DNA of 64,000 nt from Buddleja alternifolia (Eukaryota; Streptophyta; Magnoliopsida; Lamiales; Scrophulariaceae): NCBI GenBank assembly GCA_019426215.1, contig CM033397.1, positions 28,956,480 through 29,020,479 on the forward strand, read 5' to 3'. Below, piece by piece: positions 1-11,600 of this stretch. The notes under the pieces are model-generated. The model saw nothing but the letters and a program-made list of their open reading frames with translations. It did not search any database and was not told the DNA's origin. Every line of letters begins with the position of its first letter. Position 1 is the first letter of the stretch. The position numbers were made by a program, and so were the translations under genes.

Positions 1-505
1 GACATATGGAAATGGGGAACTAAATGTGGAAGGTATACTGACTCCGACTTTCAGTTAGACGTCGATGACTGTAAATCTACCTCGGGGTTTGTATTCGCTT
101 TAAATGGTGAGTAGTAACTTGGAAAAGTTCTAAGCAAAGCACACTTGCTGATTCAACCACTGAAGCTGAGTATGTGGCTGCCTCTGAGGCCGTCAAGGAG
201 GCTATTTGGATAAAGAAGTTTGTGGCTGAACTTCAAGTGGTTCCTAGCATGGAGGTCCCGTTGCCACTTTATTGTGACAACAATGGAGTTATCGCACAAG
301 CTAAGGAACCCAGGTATTACAATAAATCCAAACACATTGAGACAAGATATCACATTATTAGACAGATCATTGGAAGAGATGACATAGCCATGTAAAGAAT
401 AGATTCAGCAAAGAACGTTGTTGACCCATTGACCAAGCCACTATCACAGGCAGTGCTAGAGCGACATCTGGAAAAGATGCGTATTAGATACCATAGCGAT
501 TAGCA
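1..505 (+). pseudogene. Ty1/Copia pol C-terminus (RNase H), outer element
   Basis: Reading this stretch across frames gives the C-terminal RNase H region of a Ty1/Copia polyprotein: a TDSDFQ motif, KSTSGFVF, the TTEAEYVAASEA motif with the catalytic Glu, YCDNNG, then KSKHIETRYH and a DPLTKPL tail ending in EKMRIRY. These are standard landmarks of Copia RNase H. The frame changes once near position 35, has two adjacent stops near 110 and another stop at about 393, so the copy cannot make protein. The upstream part of the element lies outside the window. It is followed at once by a purine-rich tract and a TGTTAGG LTR start at 525, so it belongs to the LTR fragments at 525-754 and 14557-16017. 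A Tork-like lineage is possible, but I cannot fix the lineage by eye. Confidence 0.88.
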
Positions 506-524
506 TTGAGTTCAAGTGGGAGAT

Positions 525-754
525 TGTTAGGATTATGTCGTCTATGCCAATGAGGAATTAGATTGTTTAGGGCATTTTAACTTTATGTTGTATAAACTAT
601 CGTTAATTAATAAAAGGCATTTGTTTTGTTCATATCAATCTTAATGGCATTAGCAAAGTTTTAAACAAATAAGTCCCGAATAATCAAGAGGAAGCTTCTA
701 CTCCTTATGGTTTGAGGAGACCGACACTAGAAGTATCGGTTCCTTGATTACTTA
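525..754 (+). repeat. 5' piece of outer Copia 3' LTR
   Basis: The LTR starts with TGTTAGGATTATG directly after the purine-rich AAGTGGGAGA tract that ends the outer element's internal region. It is interrupted at 754/755 by the nested Sirevirus and resumes at 14557. The join is shown by the ACTTA duplication on both sides. The two pieces together make an LTR of about 1.69 kb. The matching 5' LTR lies left of the window. Confidence 0.8.
750..754. repeat. Target-site duplication, left copy (ACTTA)
   Basis: ACTTA directly precedes the TGTTAGGAAT start of the nested element and is repeated directly after its second LTR at 14557-14561. Five base pairs is the usual duplication length for Ty1/Copia integrases. 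Confidence 0.92.
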
Positions 755-2299
755 TGTTAGGAATTTCATGTTAGAAGTTTTGATGATGACAATTAAGTTT
801 TTGTTAGACCCCAAAAAGTTGTAAGTTTATTTTTTGTAGAAAACTTGTATAGGCTTTGAAGCGTTAGACTTGTAATAGATTTATTAGGCTTTGTTATCTT
901 ACTTTAGAGTGTTAGGCAAAATAGTCTTAGGCTGAGCGTCTGATGATTTCTGAGTGAGTTTATCAGTGGTAAAGTTCGAAGACTCAAGCGCCTGATCTCA
1001 GAAGATAGATACAGTCTCCAAGCGTCCACTTTGGCCAGCTATATCAAGCGTTACCTTATGGGACAAAAGTGATTTCACCGGAATTTACTTCTAAGTCCAG
1101 AAGGAGTTTAATGCAAATATTCTCAAAGCATTAAATACCAACGGGTATTAATTTCAAATGCATTAAATGTTGATAAGAGCATTTAATATGATAAGCAATG
1201 TCAGACGTACGGAGAAGCCACCCTATTTGACTGTCAACTATCTCAGACTGCAGCACCAACTTTCGTGCAGCAGATTTTCAGGAAAAAGGACAAAAGTTGT
1301 TCACTCGCGAAAGTGAGAGACACGCGCCAGTGCATGTGTCAAACGGACACTTTCTCCAAGAATACCTATAAATAGGACTTCAACAACAAACAAAAAAAGC
1401 AACAATTTTATCAAAGCCAAATTGCTGTTGCATTAAAATCTCATCCCTTAAACTCTCAGAAAAGCCAGAAACTTCAAGAAACATCCAAATTGCTTTTCTT
1501 ATATTCCTGAGACAGTCAACAAATATCTCAAACATTCTTTTTGCAGAAACCAGATTCCTACTGAGATATTACCAAGTTGTTTGAACTTCATCAAAATCAA
1601 ACAAACCTTTTAGAAAATCCCATCCAAGCCTCGCGATCTGTGTGAAGTCGAAGTTGGATACTTGCATCATTTCTGGGTGAAAGAAGCAAGAGGGTTGAAG
1701 TGATTTGAAGCAGAAATCTGTGTGATCAAGGAGCTCAAGTCATCGACATCCATCTCTCCCTAATTTGTAGAAGATTCTGTGTGATTCTTTGAGAATCATT
1801 TTAGTGGATTGCCTCCAAGTGCAAAGGAGAAGAAGGACGTAGTTGGGATTACACCACCCAACGAACCTTACAAATATTGTGTTATTTACTTTTCAGTCAT
1901 TTCATTCATCTATCATATCACTGCATAAGTAAAACACAATCAAAAGCTAAGCACCTAAGAAACATCTTGTGACGCTAAAACTTTCAAAGAGAAGACTCCA
2001 AAATCATTCCACTGTGCTAACCCTGATTAAAAGAACTGAACGCTTAACCTACAAGGTCAAAGTATTCAATTCCTGAAGTCTAAGTTAACTTTATAAAACA
2101 GTCTTCATTAGACGCTTCACAAAGTCTCAAATATCTTATGTGAACGCTAAGGTGAAGCGTCACACTCTTCAAGCGCCTATCATTTCAAGCGTCCAAATAC
2201 GTTTAATACGAAATCTTTTTTAAGTCGAAAAAGACTTAAAGGGTCTATTCAACCCCCCCCCCCCTTCTAGACCCTTTCGTATGCCACTTGGGACCAACA
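755..2299 (+). repeat. Sirevirus 5' LTR
   Basis: The LTR begins TGTTAGGAAT and ends in GGACCAACA. It is 1545 bp and matches 13011-14556 almost base for base. Differences seen are near 1067 (A versus G), near 1290 (T versus C), near 1379 (T versus G) and one base in the A-run near 1395. It carries a run of 12 C close to its 3' end and many AAGCG-type motifs. Confidence 0.95.
1365..1376 (+). promoter_or_regulatory. TATA box of 5' LTR
   Basis: CCTATAAATAGG is a good TATA box in the middle of the LTR and would place the transcript start close to 1400. The same site recurs at 13621-13632 in the second LTR. Confidence 0.7.
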
Positions 2300-2301
2300 A
2301 G

Positions 2302-2313
2302 TGGTATCAGAGC
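2302..2313 (+). other. Primer binding site for tRNA-Met
   Basis: TGGTATCAGAGC lies two bases after the end of the first LTR and is the standard complement of the 3' end of plant initiator tRNA-Met used by most Copia elements to prime minus-strand DNA. Confidence 0.95.
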
Positions 2314-2402
2314 GGTTAATTTTGAAATTTTAAAATTTCCAAGCATAACTGCTTGTTTAGATCTTTTTCTTTCAAAATCTAGTTTTTTTTTAAAGCTTAG
2401 AT

Positions 2403-3821
2403 ATGGCATTTGCTAAAGTTCCCAAATTGACAGAATCAAATTTTGACACATGGAAAGTCAAAGCATTTACGTATTTATGTTCATGCGATGATGACATGTG
2501 CGATATTATTTCAGATGGGCCAATCAAAATATACAAAGTTATCACAAGAGCGCCTGGAGCCACAGAAGAAACCCCTGATGGTTACGTTGAAAAACCAAAA
2601 CAAGAATGGTCTCCAGATGAGCGTCGAAGAGCTAACTTGGACAATGTTGGTCGCAACGCTCTGTATACGGCTATTGGTGATAATGATAACTTATTCAATA
2701 AAATCAAATCTTGCAAAACGACTAAAGAAATATGGGATAAGCTGGCTACAATCTGTGGTGGTTCAGCTCAAATCAAAGAAAACAAACTTTCCATTGCTAA
2801 GGAAAAGTTTAACGGATTTAAGATGCTACCCAATGAAACACTAGAGCAATTGGATATAAGATTCACAGCTCTTGTTACAGAACTTACGTCATTGGGAATG
2901 GACTTACAGAATCGAGAAATGGTGGTTAAGATCTTTAGAAGTCTACCAAGTAAATTCTTGATGAAGACAACAGCTATGAGAGAATCAAACATGCTGGATC
3001 TCCTAACTCCAGAAGACGCCTTTTCAGAGATAAAAGCTTTTGAGTTCGAGTTGAACTCTGCTAGTGACATTGTGAGTAATCCAGTGATTGAATCTGGAGC
3101 GCTCATTGCATCAATCAAAGGCAAATCGGGTAACAAAGGAAAGAATTCGGACATTAATGAGGAAGAAGAGTTGGCTTTGCTGAATAGATTCAGGAAGTTC
3201 TTGAGATATGAAAAGAAAGGAAAAGGTCCTAATAATCAAGGACAAAGTTCATATCAAGCGCCTTCTCCCATACAACAACAGTTTCAAGCGCCTCAATATT
3301 CTGTTCCTTTACCTCAAGCGCCTACTCAATATCAAGCGTCTACTCAAAATCTTCCAGCTCCAGTGGTTTCTAAACCACACACTGCAAGGCTAACAAGTGA
3401 ACAAAAAATGAAAACCAATCTTTGTTATAATTGCAGGAAACCGGGGCACTACCAGGTAAATTGTCCCTATCCAAATGTATCCAAGCCCTCAAGGCAGGAT
3501 TACTTGGATAGAAACCAATTCAGGAGCAACCTTCGACAACAAGGTTTGCTTGCGGAATCAGAACCAGCATCAGCACCTGAAGATTTAGAATCATCAGACG
3601 AAAGTAGTGATGATGATGAGCCGATAGATGACTCAGCGCTCATATGTCTCATGGCCAGAGATGATGAAGCGTCCCCTGAGGTAATCAATGAATTATCAAT
3701 TCCTCTTTCTTATGATGAATTACTTGACAAAGTCAAAGAATATTACAATGAATGTCAAGAAGCTGCCAAAATATATCAAAATGATCTCGCTATTATTTCA
3801 TCACTCAAAACGATAAAGTAA
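2403..3821 (+). CDS. gag: Sirevirus Gag, N-terminal and nucleocapsid part
   Basis: The 472-residue ORF starts at the first ATG after the primer site. Residues 1-230 look like the Copia-type gag domain (UBN2/DUF4219 family), with the opening motif LTESNFDTWK and a central EIWDKLATICGG. Residues 280-335 are rich in Q and P. A CCHC zinc knuckle (CYNCRKPGHY then NC) lies at about residues 341-354. The C-terminal part is acidic (SSDESSDDDE). Gag should assemble the virus-like particle in the cytoplasm and bind RNA through the knuckle. The ORF stops at 3819-3821, but clear Gag-like coding continues in another frame from 3785, so the frame breaks at a run of four A near 3811. Whether that is mutation or sequencing error cannot be told. 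Confidence 0.92.
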   Translation: MAFAKVPKLTESNFDTWKVKAFTYLCSCDDDMCDIISDGPIKIYKVITRAPGATEETPDGYVEKPKQEWSPDERRRANLDNVGRNALYTAIGDNDNLFNKIKSCKTTKEIWDKLATICGGSAQIKENKLSIAKEKFNGFKMLPNETLEQLDIRFTALVTELTSLGMDLQNREMVVKIFRSLPSKFLMKTTAMRESNMLDLLTPEDAFSEIKAFEFELNSASDIVSNPVIESGALIASIKGKSGNKGKNSDINEEEELALLNRFRKFLRYEKKGKGPNNQGQSSYQAPSPIQQQFQAPQYSVPLPQAPTQYQASTQNLPAPVVSKPHTARLTSEQKMKTNLCYNCRKPGHYQVNCPYPNVSKPSRQDYLDRNQFRSNLRQQGLLAESEPASAPEDLESSDESSDDDEPIDDSALICLMARDDEASPEVINELSIPLSYDELLDKVKEYYNECQEAAKIYQNDLAIISSLKTIK

Positions 3822-4603
3822 CGCTCAGAGCAGAGTTGCAAATTCAGCAACAGTGCATTGAGAAAAACCAATCGCTTGAGAGTGAAGTTATTCAATTGAG
3901 AGGTGATATTGATATAATAGTCAAGAGAGAAGCTGATCTGATGGCTAGACTTGCCAAGTCAGAACAGCTCATCTCATCGTTGTCCAAAGCATCCAGAAAG
4001 CTCGACAATGTGACTGAAATAACAAGGTTGTTTGGAGAAAAGACCGGTTTAGGATGCAATGAATTCGGTAAACAACCAAACAAACCTAATGTTACGGCAA
4101 ACAACAAAGGAAAGGGTGTTTTCTTTGTTAAGAAAGGTTCACAAGGTCAAACTCAAAATGAACCAAGGGACAATGGTAAGAGGCCAAATGAGAAAGTCAA
4201 AACTAACTCAGACAAGGGTAAGGCTAAAGCAAATGATCCACAAAGACAGACTCATCCAAACGCTCAAAAAGCTAAGGATAAATCTAGTCACTGTGAATCA
4301 AGCGCTAAGCGTCTAGCACCAAACGTGCAACTCAAGCCAGAGCCAAGGAAATACCAGCGTCGATATCCAAAACAGTCAAGATCATATTATCGATACTATG
4401 ATAATTATGATTATGACTATTATTATAATCGTGGATATTATTATACATCCAAAAATTACACACAGCACAAGGTGAAACCCAAAAAGGCCAATATTCCTAC
4501 TATGAAGACAAGGCAAATTTGGGTTCCTAAAGTTCTAATTAACACTAACAAGGATACTAATGTTGAAGGACCCAAGCAACAATGGGTACCTAAACAGAAA
4601 TAG
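3785..4603 (+). pseudogene. Sirevirus Gag C-terminal extension, shifted frame
   Basis: This frame is open from just after a stop at 3782-3784 to the stop at 4601-4603 and overlaps the end of the preceding gag frame. It is not a separate gene: it starts with a coiled-coil stretch (LRAELQIQQQ to ESEVIQLRGDI) that continues the end of Gag, followed by a basic, K/N/Q-rich region, a Tyr-rich stretch (YYRYYDNYDYDYYYNRGYY) and a WVPK segment repeated twice, as often seen just before the Copia protease. The internal ATG at 3836 is probably not a true start. The frame relation to gag fits a single-base difference in an A-run near 3811. Confidence 0.75.
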
Positions 4604-4617
4604 AACTTCCCTTTTGA

Positions 4618-4707
4618 TTGCAGGTACCTAGAGCTAAAGTCAATACATCTGTTTGGTATTTTGATAGTGGATCGTCAAGGCACATGACAGGTTCCAAAGA
4701 TCTTTGA
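4618..4707 (+). pseudogene. Aspartic protease start, third frame
   Basis: A short open stretch contains [18 protein letters not shown]. The DSG is the retropepsin-like active-site Asp motif and the following HMTG is typical of Copia proteases. It is in a different frame from both the preceding Gag tail and the following pol ORF, and ends in TGA at 4705-4707. A one-base difference in a T-run near 4703 would explain the shift into pol. It is preceded by TTTTGATTGCAG, which resembles a splice acceptor; I treat that as chance. Confidence 0.75.
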
Positions 4708-7700
4708 TCAACTATCAAGCTGCCAATGGTCCTCAGGTTGTATTTGGTGATAACTCCAAAGGTAAAACCAAAGGTATAGGTACTGTGCATAGGGGGAACA
4801 TCATGATAAGTGATGTTTATTTTGTTGAGGGTCTAAAGCACAATTTATTAAGCATAAGTCAATTCTGCGATAAAGGCTTTGAAGTCATATTCTCAAGTGA
4901 CTATTGCTATATAAACGACGCTAAGACTAAATCTACTAAACTAAAAGGAAAAAGGAATAACAATGTATATTTGGTAGATTGGGGTTCAACACTTGATAAC
5001 AACCCAACATGCTTTGTTGCTAAAAATGAATCTAAAGTGGGTTGGCTATGGCATAGAAAAATGAATCACCTCAACTTTAAGACAATCTCTCAGCTTATAA
5101 GTCAAAATCTTGTAGAGGGATTGCCAAATGGACCATTTCATAAGGATCGCCTCTGTGACGCTTGTCAAATGGGTAAACAAGTTAAATCATCTTTCAAGAG
5201 AAAACCTCATCTATCTACTTCTAGAATACTTGAACTACTTCACATGGATTTGTTTGGACCTGTTCAAACAATCAGTGTAAGCGGTAAAAAGTATACTTTA
5301 GTGGTAGTAGACGATTTCTCTAGATTTACTTGGGTGGAATTTCTTTCATCCAAAGATGAAACATGTGACAAGTTAACAGCGCTTATTCGGCAACTTCAAA
5401 CATTGAAAAATCTTAAGGTTGCAAGAATAAGAAGCGATCACGGTACTGAGTTTACTAACAAGGTTGTTGAGAAGTTTTGTGCAGAAAATGGAATACATCA
5501 TGAGTATTCAGCTCCCAGAACTCCCCAACAAAATGGTGTTGCTGAGCGCCGGAACCGAACGCTTAAGGAAGCCGCTAGGACTATGTTAGCTGAATCTAAG
5601 CTTGCTCCTAGATTTTGGGCCGAAGCGATCAACACTGCTTGTTACACTCAAAATCGATGCATGATCAACAAACAGCATGGAAAAACTCCATATGAACTGT
5701 GGAAGGGACGTAAGCCAAATATTTCATACTTTCACGTCTTTGGTTCTAAATGTTTTATTCATAATAATGGATCCCAAAGCCTAAAGACTTTTGATCCTAA
5801 AGCGGATGAAGGAATCTTTCTAGGCTACGCCAAAAATGGAAAGAATTTTCGCATTCTCAATAAGATCAAATCGAAGGTTGAGGAATCTATTCATGTTGTG
5901 TTTGATGATGCTAACCAAGAGCCGAGTAAGGTAAGTGTAAATGATGTAGGAGTTGAAGATCTATGTCATCAAGCGTCCAAAATTACTATTGATGAAGATA
6001 CTGACGATGATGATGAGATCTCAGTGCCTCCTCCTAAGAATACTCGTGAAATCAATCTAAATTATCATGTAAGAAACACGGATGATCATGAAAAGAATGA
6101 TCATCAAGTGCAAAGAAGGAATCGTGAACTTGAAGCGCCAACGCAGGAGAATGGTCAAGCGAATGATTCTCAAGCGCCTGTTCATTCTCAAAACCCCTTC
6201 CAAACAGATAGACTATGGTTACGTGACCATCCACCTGAGCAAATCATTGGAGATATTGAAGCACCAGTTAGAACTAGAGCCGCTACATTTAATGAGGCTA
6301 TGTTCGCAAGCTTTCTATCTCAAATGGAACCTAAGAAAGTGGATGAAGCGTTAAGTGATCCAAGTTGGATTGAAGCTATGCAAGAAGAGCTCAATCAGTT
6401 TGAGCGAAATAAAGTTTGGATGCTAGTACCAAGACCAACTCATCAAGGAGTTATTGGAACTAGATGGGTATATAGAAACAAGATGGATGAGGACGGCATT
6501 GTTGTAAGAAACAAGGCCAGACTCGTAGCTCAAGGATACTGCCAAGAGGAGGGCATTGACTTTGATGAGACTTACGCTCCTGTTGCTCGTCTTGAAGCAA
6601 TCCGCATGTTTCTAGCGTACGCAGCGTTTAACAAGTTTACAGTATTTCAAATGGACGTAAAGAGTGCCTTCCTGAATGGTAAACTCCAAGAAGAAGTGTA
6701 TGTGGAGCAACCTCCAGGATTCATCAACAATCATGGTAAGGGTATGGTTTACAAGCTCGAAAAAGCACTTTATGGGCTTAAGCAAGCACCTCGAGCATGG
6801 TATGACACTCTCTCTATCTTTCTTATTGGTAAAGGTTTTTCAAAAGGCAGCGTTGACACAACGTTATTTAAAATTACCAATGATGAAGATATTCTCTTAG
6901 TTCAAATTTACGTTGATGACATTATATTTGGTTCTACTAATAAGCGTCTGTGTGAGAAATTTTCGAAAATGATGCAAGAACAATTTGAAATGAGCATGAT
7001 GGGTGAATTAACCTTCTTCTTAGGACTACAAGTTAAACAACTCCCTAATGGCATATTTATCAACCAAGCTAAATATACACGAGATATGATTAAGAAATTT
7101 GGTATGGAAAATGCATCATATTCAAAAATTCCAATGAGCCAAACGCTTAAGTTAGATAAAGATGAAAGTGGAAAGAAAGTTGATATCACTAATTATAGAG
7201 GTATCATAGGATCACTTCTTTATCTCACTGCCAGTAGACCTGATATTATGTTTTCGGTATGTATGTGTGCACGATTCCAAGCTGATCCTAAAGAGTCACA
7301 CTTGACTGCTGCCAAGAAAATCCTTAAATACCTAAAAGGCACACAACATGTGGGCTTATGGTATCCCAGGGATTCTCCTTTTGAACTAATCGGTTACTCA
7401 GATGCAGATTTTGCAGGTTGCAAAATAGATCGTAAAAGCACTAGTGGTACTTGTCAATTCTTAGGTGATAGGTTAGTTTCATGGCATAGCAAGAAACAAC
7501 AATCCATAGCTACCTCCACAGCCGAAGCTGAGTATGTAGCTGCAGGAAGTTGTTGTGCACAAGTTCTATGGATGAGGCAACAACTTAGAGATTACGGAAC
7601 AATCTTAGGACCAACTCCCATTCATTGTGATAACCAAAGCGCTTTAGCCATGACTCAAAACCCTGTTCTTCATTCAAGAACCAAACACATTGACATTAGA

Positions 7701-7856
7701 TACCATTTCCTTCGTGACCACGTTCAAAAGAAAGATATCTCCATGCACTTCATTGGAACTGACAAACAACTGGCAGATATTTTCACCAAAGCACTCAATG
7801 AACAACGTTTTCTCACTTTAAGAAGTGAACTAGGTATGATTGATTTAAACGCTTGA
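4704..7856 (+). CDS. pol: Sirevirus Pol: protease remainder, integrase, RT, RNase H
   Basis: This is 1050 uninterrupted residues. In order: protease remainder (about 1-100); GAG-pre-integrase zinc finger with HRKMNH and CDAC (about 115-160); integrase core with HMDLFGP, the SDHGTEF Asp and the [15 protein letters not shown]lu (about 170-330); reverse transcriptase with [35 protein letters not shown] and the YVDD active site (about 570-810); RNase H with [17 protein letters not shown] and HCDNQSA (about 890-1050), ending in [14 protein letters not shown]. These are all landmarks of an active Ty1/Copia polymerase of the SIRE lineage, and I see no catalytic residue missing. The first codon is TTG inside the protease, not a real start; Pol should be made as a Gag-Pol fusion. 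Confidence 0.96.
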   Translation: MINYQAANGPQVVFGDNSKGKTKGIGTVHRGNIMISDVYFVEGLKHNLLSISQFCDKGFEVIFSSDYCYINDAKTKSTKLKGKRNNNVYLVDWGSTLDNNPTCFVAKNESKVGWLWHRKMNHLNFKTISQLISQNLVEGLPNGPFHKDRLCDACQMGKQVKSSFKRKPHLSTSRILELLHMDLFGPVQTISVSGKKYTLVVVDDFSRFTWVEFLSSKDETCDKLTALIRQLQTLKNLKVARIRSDHGTEFTNKVVEKFCAENGIHHEYSAPRTPQQNGVAERRNRTLKEAARTMLAESKLAPRFWAEAINTACYTQNRCMINKQHGKTPYELWKGRKPNISYFHVFGSKCFIHNNGSQSLKTFDPKADEGIFLGYAKNGKNFRILNKIKSKVEESIHVVFDDANQEPSKVSVNDVGVEDLCHQASKITIDEDTDDDDEISVPPPKNTREINLNYHVRNTDDHEKNDHQVQRRNRELEAPTQENGQANDSQAPVHSQNPFQTDRLWLRDHPPEQIIGDIEAPVRTRAATFNEAMFASFLSQMEPKKVDEALSDPSWIEAMQEELNQFERNKVWMLVPRPTHQGVIGTRWVYRNKMDEDGIVVRNKARLVAQGYCQEEGIDFDETYAPVARLEAIRMFLAYAAFNKFTVFQMDVKSAFLNGKLQEEVYVEQPPGFINNHGKGMVYKLEKALYGLKQAPRAWYDTLSIFLIGKGFSKGSVDTTLFKITNDEDILLVQIYVDDIIFGSTNKRLCEKFSKMMQEQFEMSMMGELTFFLGLQVKQLPNGIFINQAKYTRDMIKKFGMENASYSKIPMSQTLKLDKDESGKKVDITNYRGIIGSLLYLTASRPDIMFSVCMCARFQADPKESHLTAAKKILKYLKGTQHVGLWYPRDSPFELIGYSDADFAGCKIDRKSTSGTCQFLGDRLVSWHSKKQQSIATSTAEAEYVAAGSCCAQVLWMRQQLRDYGTILGPTPIHCDNQSALAMTQNPVLHSRTKHIDIRYHFLRDHVQKKDISMHFIGTDKQLADIFTKALNEQRFLTLRSELGMIDLNA

Positions 7857-8645
7857 TCATGAAGCATCATATTTTATTAGGCATATAATTTAGGGGGAAT
7901 CCACTTAAGTTATATCTCACAATATTCTTAAACAATTTTTTTTTACTTGATCATAACTGTAAGCGTCAATGATAAAAAAAAAAATTTTATGGATAATCAT
8001 CAACGCTCAGCTCTATGTTTGCATAAAATATTGAATGCTCAAAATATTGAAAAGTCTTTTGACTTCAAGCGTCCATCTTATCAGCTAAGCGTTGAATAGT
8101 TTATCAAAAATTTATAAAATATTTTCGTTACAAGCCATGCATAAAATTTTTCAAACTTCTTTCAAGGTCGTGGGTAGACTCAAAGGTCTATTTTGTAATC
8201 TACTCACACGCCTCTATCACATCAAACTGGCGGGTACTCAATTTTTTTAAAAATGACGGTTCAGAGATAGCACGTGTTTGTGTACGTGTCAGTGTACAAA
8301 CATGCGCGTGTGTTACACTCTGAAAATACCAAACGTTAATTTTTCTTTAACTCGGATGTCAAATCTTTATATATGAGAATTACCAAATGTAACTTCTCTC
8401 TTTTACACAAAACTCGCGTCCGCAGTTAATAAATTTATGGCTAAGATTCAACAGTTATTACACGTGTTTAAATCCTACTAAGACTACATAACACAAGTTT
8501 CAAAAACTCTTTACTGTGTCATTTAAAACACAAACTCTGCAGAAAAAGTAACTTACTTTCTATTCACGCATATCTGCAAATCTCTCTTTATCTCTCTCAA
8601 TACAACAGAAAATCTCAGTTCATCTTCTTCGTTTTAAACAAAAAA
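7857..8645 (+). promoter_or_regulatory. Pol-ORF3 spacer with possible internal promoter
   Basis: This non-coding spacer holds a TAGGGGGAAT purine tract at 7891-7900 soon after pol, a block of ACGTG/CGTG words at about 8270-8330, a TATA-like TTTATATAT at about 8367-8375, a pyrimidine-rich stretch just after it, and a CACGTG at about 8461. ORF3 starts about 270 bases after the TATA-like site. This layout would suit a separate transcript for ORF3. It is inference; splicing of a genomic RNA is the alternative. Confidence 0.4.
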
Positions 8646-11600
8646 ATGGCACCAAAGAAATCATCATCTACTTCTGCTGAAATTACCATCAAGGTAACTG
8701 AAGGTCTTGTTGTCGACTGGAAATTCCTATATGAACAAACTCAGATCAACCTGACGGACGTAATGGACATGGTCGTCCAAGCTGGGCTCAAACCCTTCTT
8801 AACCCAATACTCTTATATGTTTCCTACTGAAGTTGAAACTTTCTGGAAGACTGCTACCCTTTCAGAGGACAAGAAGTCCATCTCTTGTAAAATTCCCTTC
8901 TCCAAGAAGGAGTCTCCAAAGGAATTCATCCTATCTGCTTCCACCATTGCCAAGAACTTCAATTTGCCTAATGAGGGTGAGGCACTGGATTCTGTTACGT
9001 TAAAACAAATTAAGGAAGCATGGGCAATCATGAGTGCGTACGACGACGTTCCTTACACTCAATACTTCGAGAAGAAAGATCTGGTGTCCAAATATCGGTT
9101 ATTGGCTGATTTCTGCAGCAAGATCATAGAATGCCGCGTGGGAACCTTTGATAAGGTAAATCCTGTCCAATTTCAGATGATGGTTGCTATACTCTTCAAC
9201 ATCAAAATCAACTGGAGTGAGTACATCTTCGGACGGTTTCGGGACAGTCTAAGCGCTTCAAATAAGCCTTATGGACTCATCCTGAGTGACATCTTGTTTA
9301 AATCGAATTGTGTGTACTCGTCTGGACTTCCGTTGAATAAGTCCAAGTTGTTGGGAAAAAGGATTCTGACCAATATGTTCAATCCTCCAAAAGTTAGTGG
9401 TGCGGCTAGACCCCTATCTGAGCGACTGGAAGAACGCCAACTGCTTGCTCAAAAGGCTGAGAGACCAGTGCCAGAGGAAGCTGTGAAGCGTCCAGCAGCA
9501 ACGAAGAAGAGAGCCCCCAGAAAACCCAAAGTTAAAATTGCCGTCCCCTCTCAAAAGATTGATGAGGAAACTGATGAAGATGCCGAGGACAAGTTGCCTC
9601 TCAAAAGACGAAAGCTGGAAGGGATCATTAAGCAAATAGACTTTGAAGAACCAGCTGTTGATCCTCCCGCTCCTCCGGCTAAACTAGTTGAAGGAGTCAA
9701 CATTAAGAAAATCTTTAAGCGTTCCAGGACTAGCAAGCGTCAAGCTACTCCTGAAGAGCCTGAGACAGTTGAGCCAAGCGCTCAAGTTGCAGTTGAGCCA
9801 AGCGCTCAAGTTGTAGTTGAGCCAAGCGCTCAAGATGCTGCTGTTGAGCCAAGCGCTCAAGAAACTGCTGTTGAGCTTAGTTCTCAGGGTAAGTTTATTT
9901 CTTCCCACAGCATTTCTATTCCTACATCTGTAGAAGATCCTGCTCTTATAGAGGATGGCTCTTGTTTTTCAGCTATAGTTCCAGCTGCTGCTGAAGTGTC
10001 CACAGATGTTCTGTTGGATGTGGACCTGACTGGAGTTGTAGCTATCGCTCAAGATGTTGCCGCTGAAGTAGCTGCAATTGAACCTGAGGAACCTGCTACT
10101 TTAACAGAGGCACGTTCAGAAGATCAGAACGCTGCTGAAGACGTTAGAGCTCCTCGTCACTTCTTTCAACTCGATCCGCTGAAGACAATTGATCATTCAA
10201 TTAACTATATGCCCCCAGCGCTCGACGAAGATTTCATTCCTGCAGGATATAATATAGAAAGATATATTGCTGCAGAAGCTGACGCTGCAAGACTGATTGA
10301 CTTTGACAGCGCAATCAAAGCAACCGTTCTAGACAGACCAGGAGACAGACCTCCTAGATGTGCCGTGGATGTGGCTTACTATCTTGACAATGGCCACAGC
10401 AGACCAACTGGGTTCGCGCTAAGGGATTACACTGTTCGTGTGTATGATCCTCTCCGTCCTAGCTTTCTCAATCCCTCAGAGTCAGTCTTGAACAGAGAAG
10501 GTTACACACATTTCCCACAGACGGCTCACAGCCCTGAAAATCTTGCATCGGTCCGTCCTCTCTGTCTATGGAAAAATAAAGAGATTCATGCTGGTGAGCG
10601 CCTTGAATCGTTGACCGATCTGCTCCAGACTGAAGCTGATGCTTACTTTGACAGCGTCTGGAATGCCAACTATCAGCCTGATAAGCACCGCTTTGAAGCC
10701 ATAAGAGATATTCATCTTGAAGGTATTCGTGCTATGGTGAATGCTGGCACAGACTTCTGTATAAATGAAGTAAATTGGGTTGAAGCGTACATGGGACATA
10801 AATACACCTTCCCAGAGTTAGTCCAAGCTCCCCATCTTTTCGGCATAGGCATGCATGACAAGAAGCGTCAATTCGCCAAGTATTGCCTCCTGAAGCGTCA
10901 ACAAAGACTCGGACCTGTTCTCAAGCTCCCAATTATTAGACATCAAATAGAACAATGTCTACGTCAAGAACTTCAGAGATTATCCATCACCCCTCTTCGG
11001 TTTAATGCTCAAGCGTCTTCCAGTGGTACAGTTGGTGAACGGTGCTTAAATCTTGCTCCAAGCCACTGTGAAGAAAACTTCAATCTGATGGTAAAGATTC
11101 TATCTCCCGTATCTCTCTTTGATAAAATCTTCACTGCCAATCTCAGATCTTGGAATGGCTCAGTGATCAATTCATTCAAAGGATATCCGCTGCTCCCTTC
11201 CATTCGCAGTGAGGTACTCAATCACTATGAGTATGTTCTTTCTCTGCTTGAAAGGAATCAAGAGCTCGCTCAAGCCATTTATCCGTATCTTGAAGAGTAC
11301 TATGCGGACTGTGTGCCTACACATCGACGTCCTGCATCTCTTCCCTCAGATTGCTTGATTGGATTTTCCAGAACTCACTGCACAGATTCACTATTCTCCA
11401 TCGCTCAAGCGCCGTCCAAAGTTTTCCCAGATCATGTGCTGGATATCATTGGTCCAATGTACATCAGGGCCATTGATAGTCCTCTTCGCACATTTATCTC
11501 CGGTACTTGTATGTCCAGGACCAGACTCATTGAACTCTTGGATTCTACATCCACCTCTTATGCCGACTCAGCAAGCTGGAACTTTCAATTCACTGACTTT

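Noticed and set aside
3800..3840. Programmed -1 frameshift between gag and the following frame
   Set aside because: The overlap offers no good slippery heptamer in the zero frame, and related Copia elements read Gag through in one frame. A one-base change in the A-run is simpler.
4606..4623. Splice acceptor (TTTTGATTGCAG) before the protease
   Set aside because: No matching donor stood out, and the neighbouring breaks are explained by small indels.
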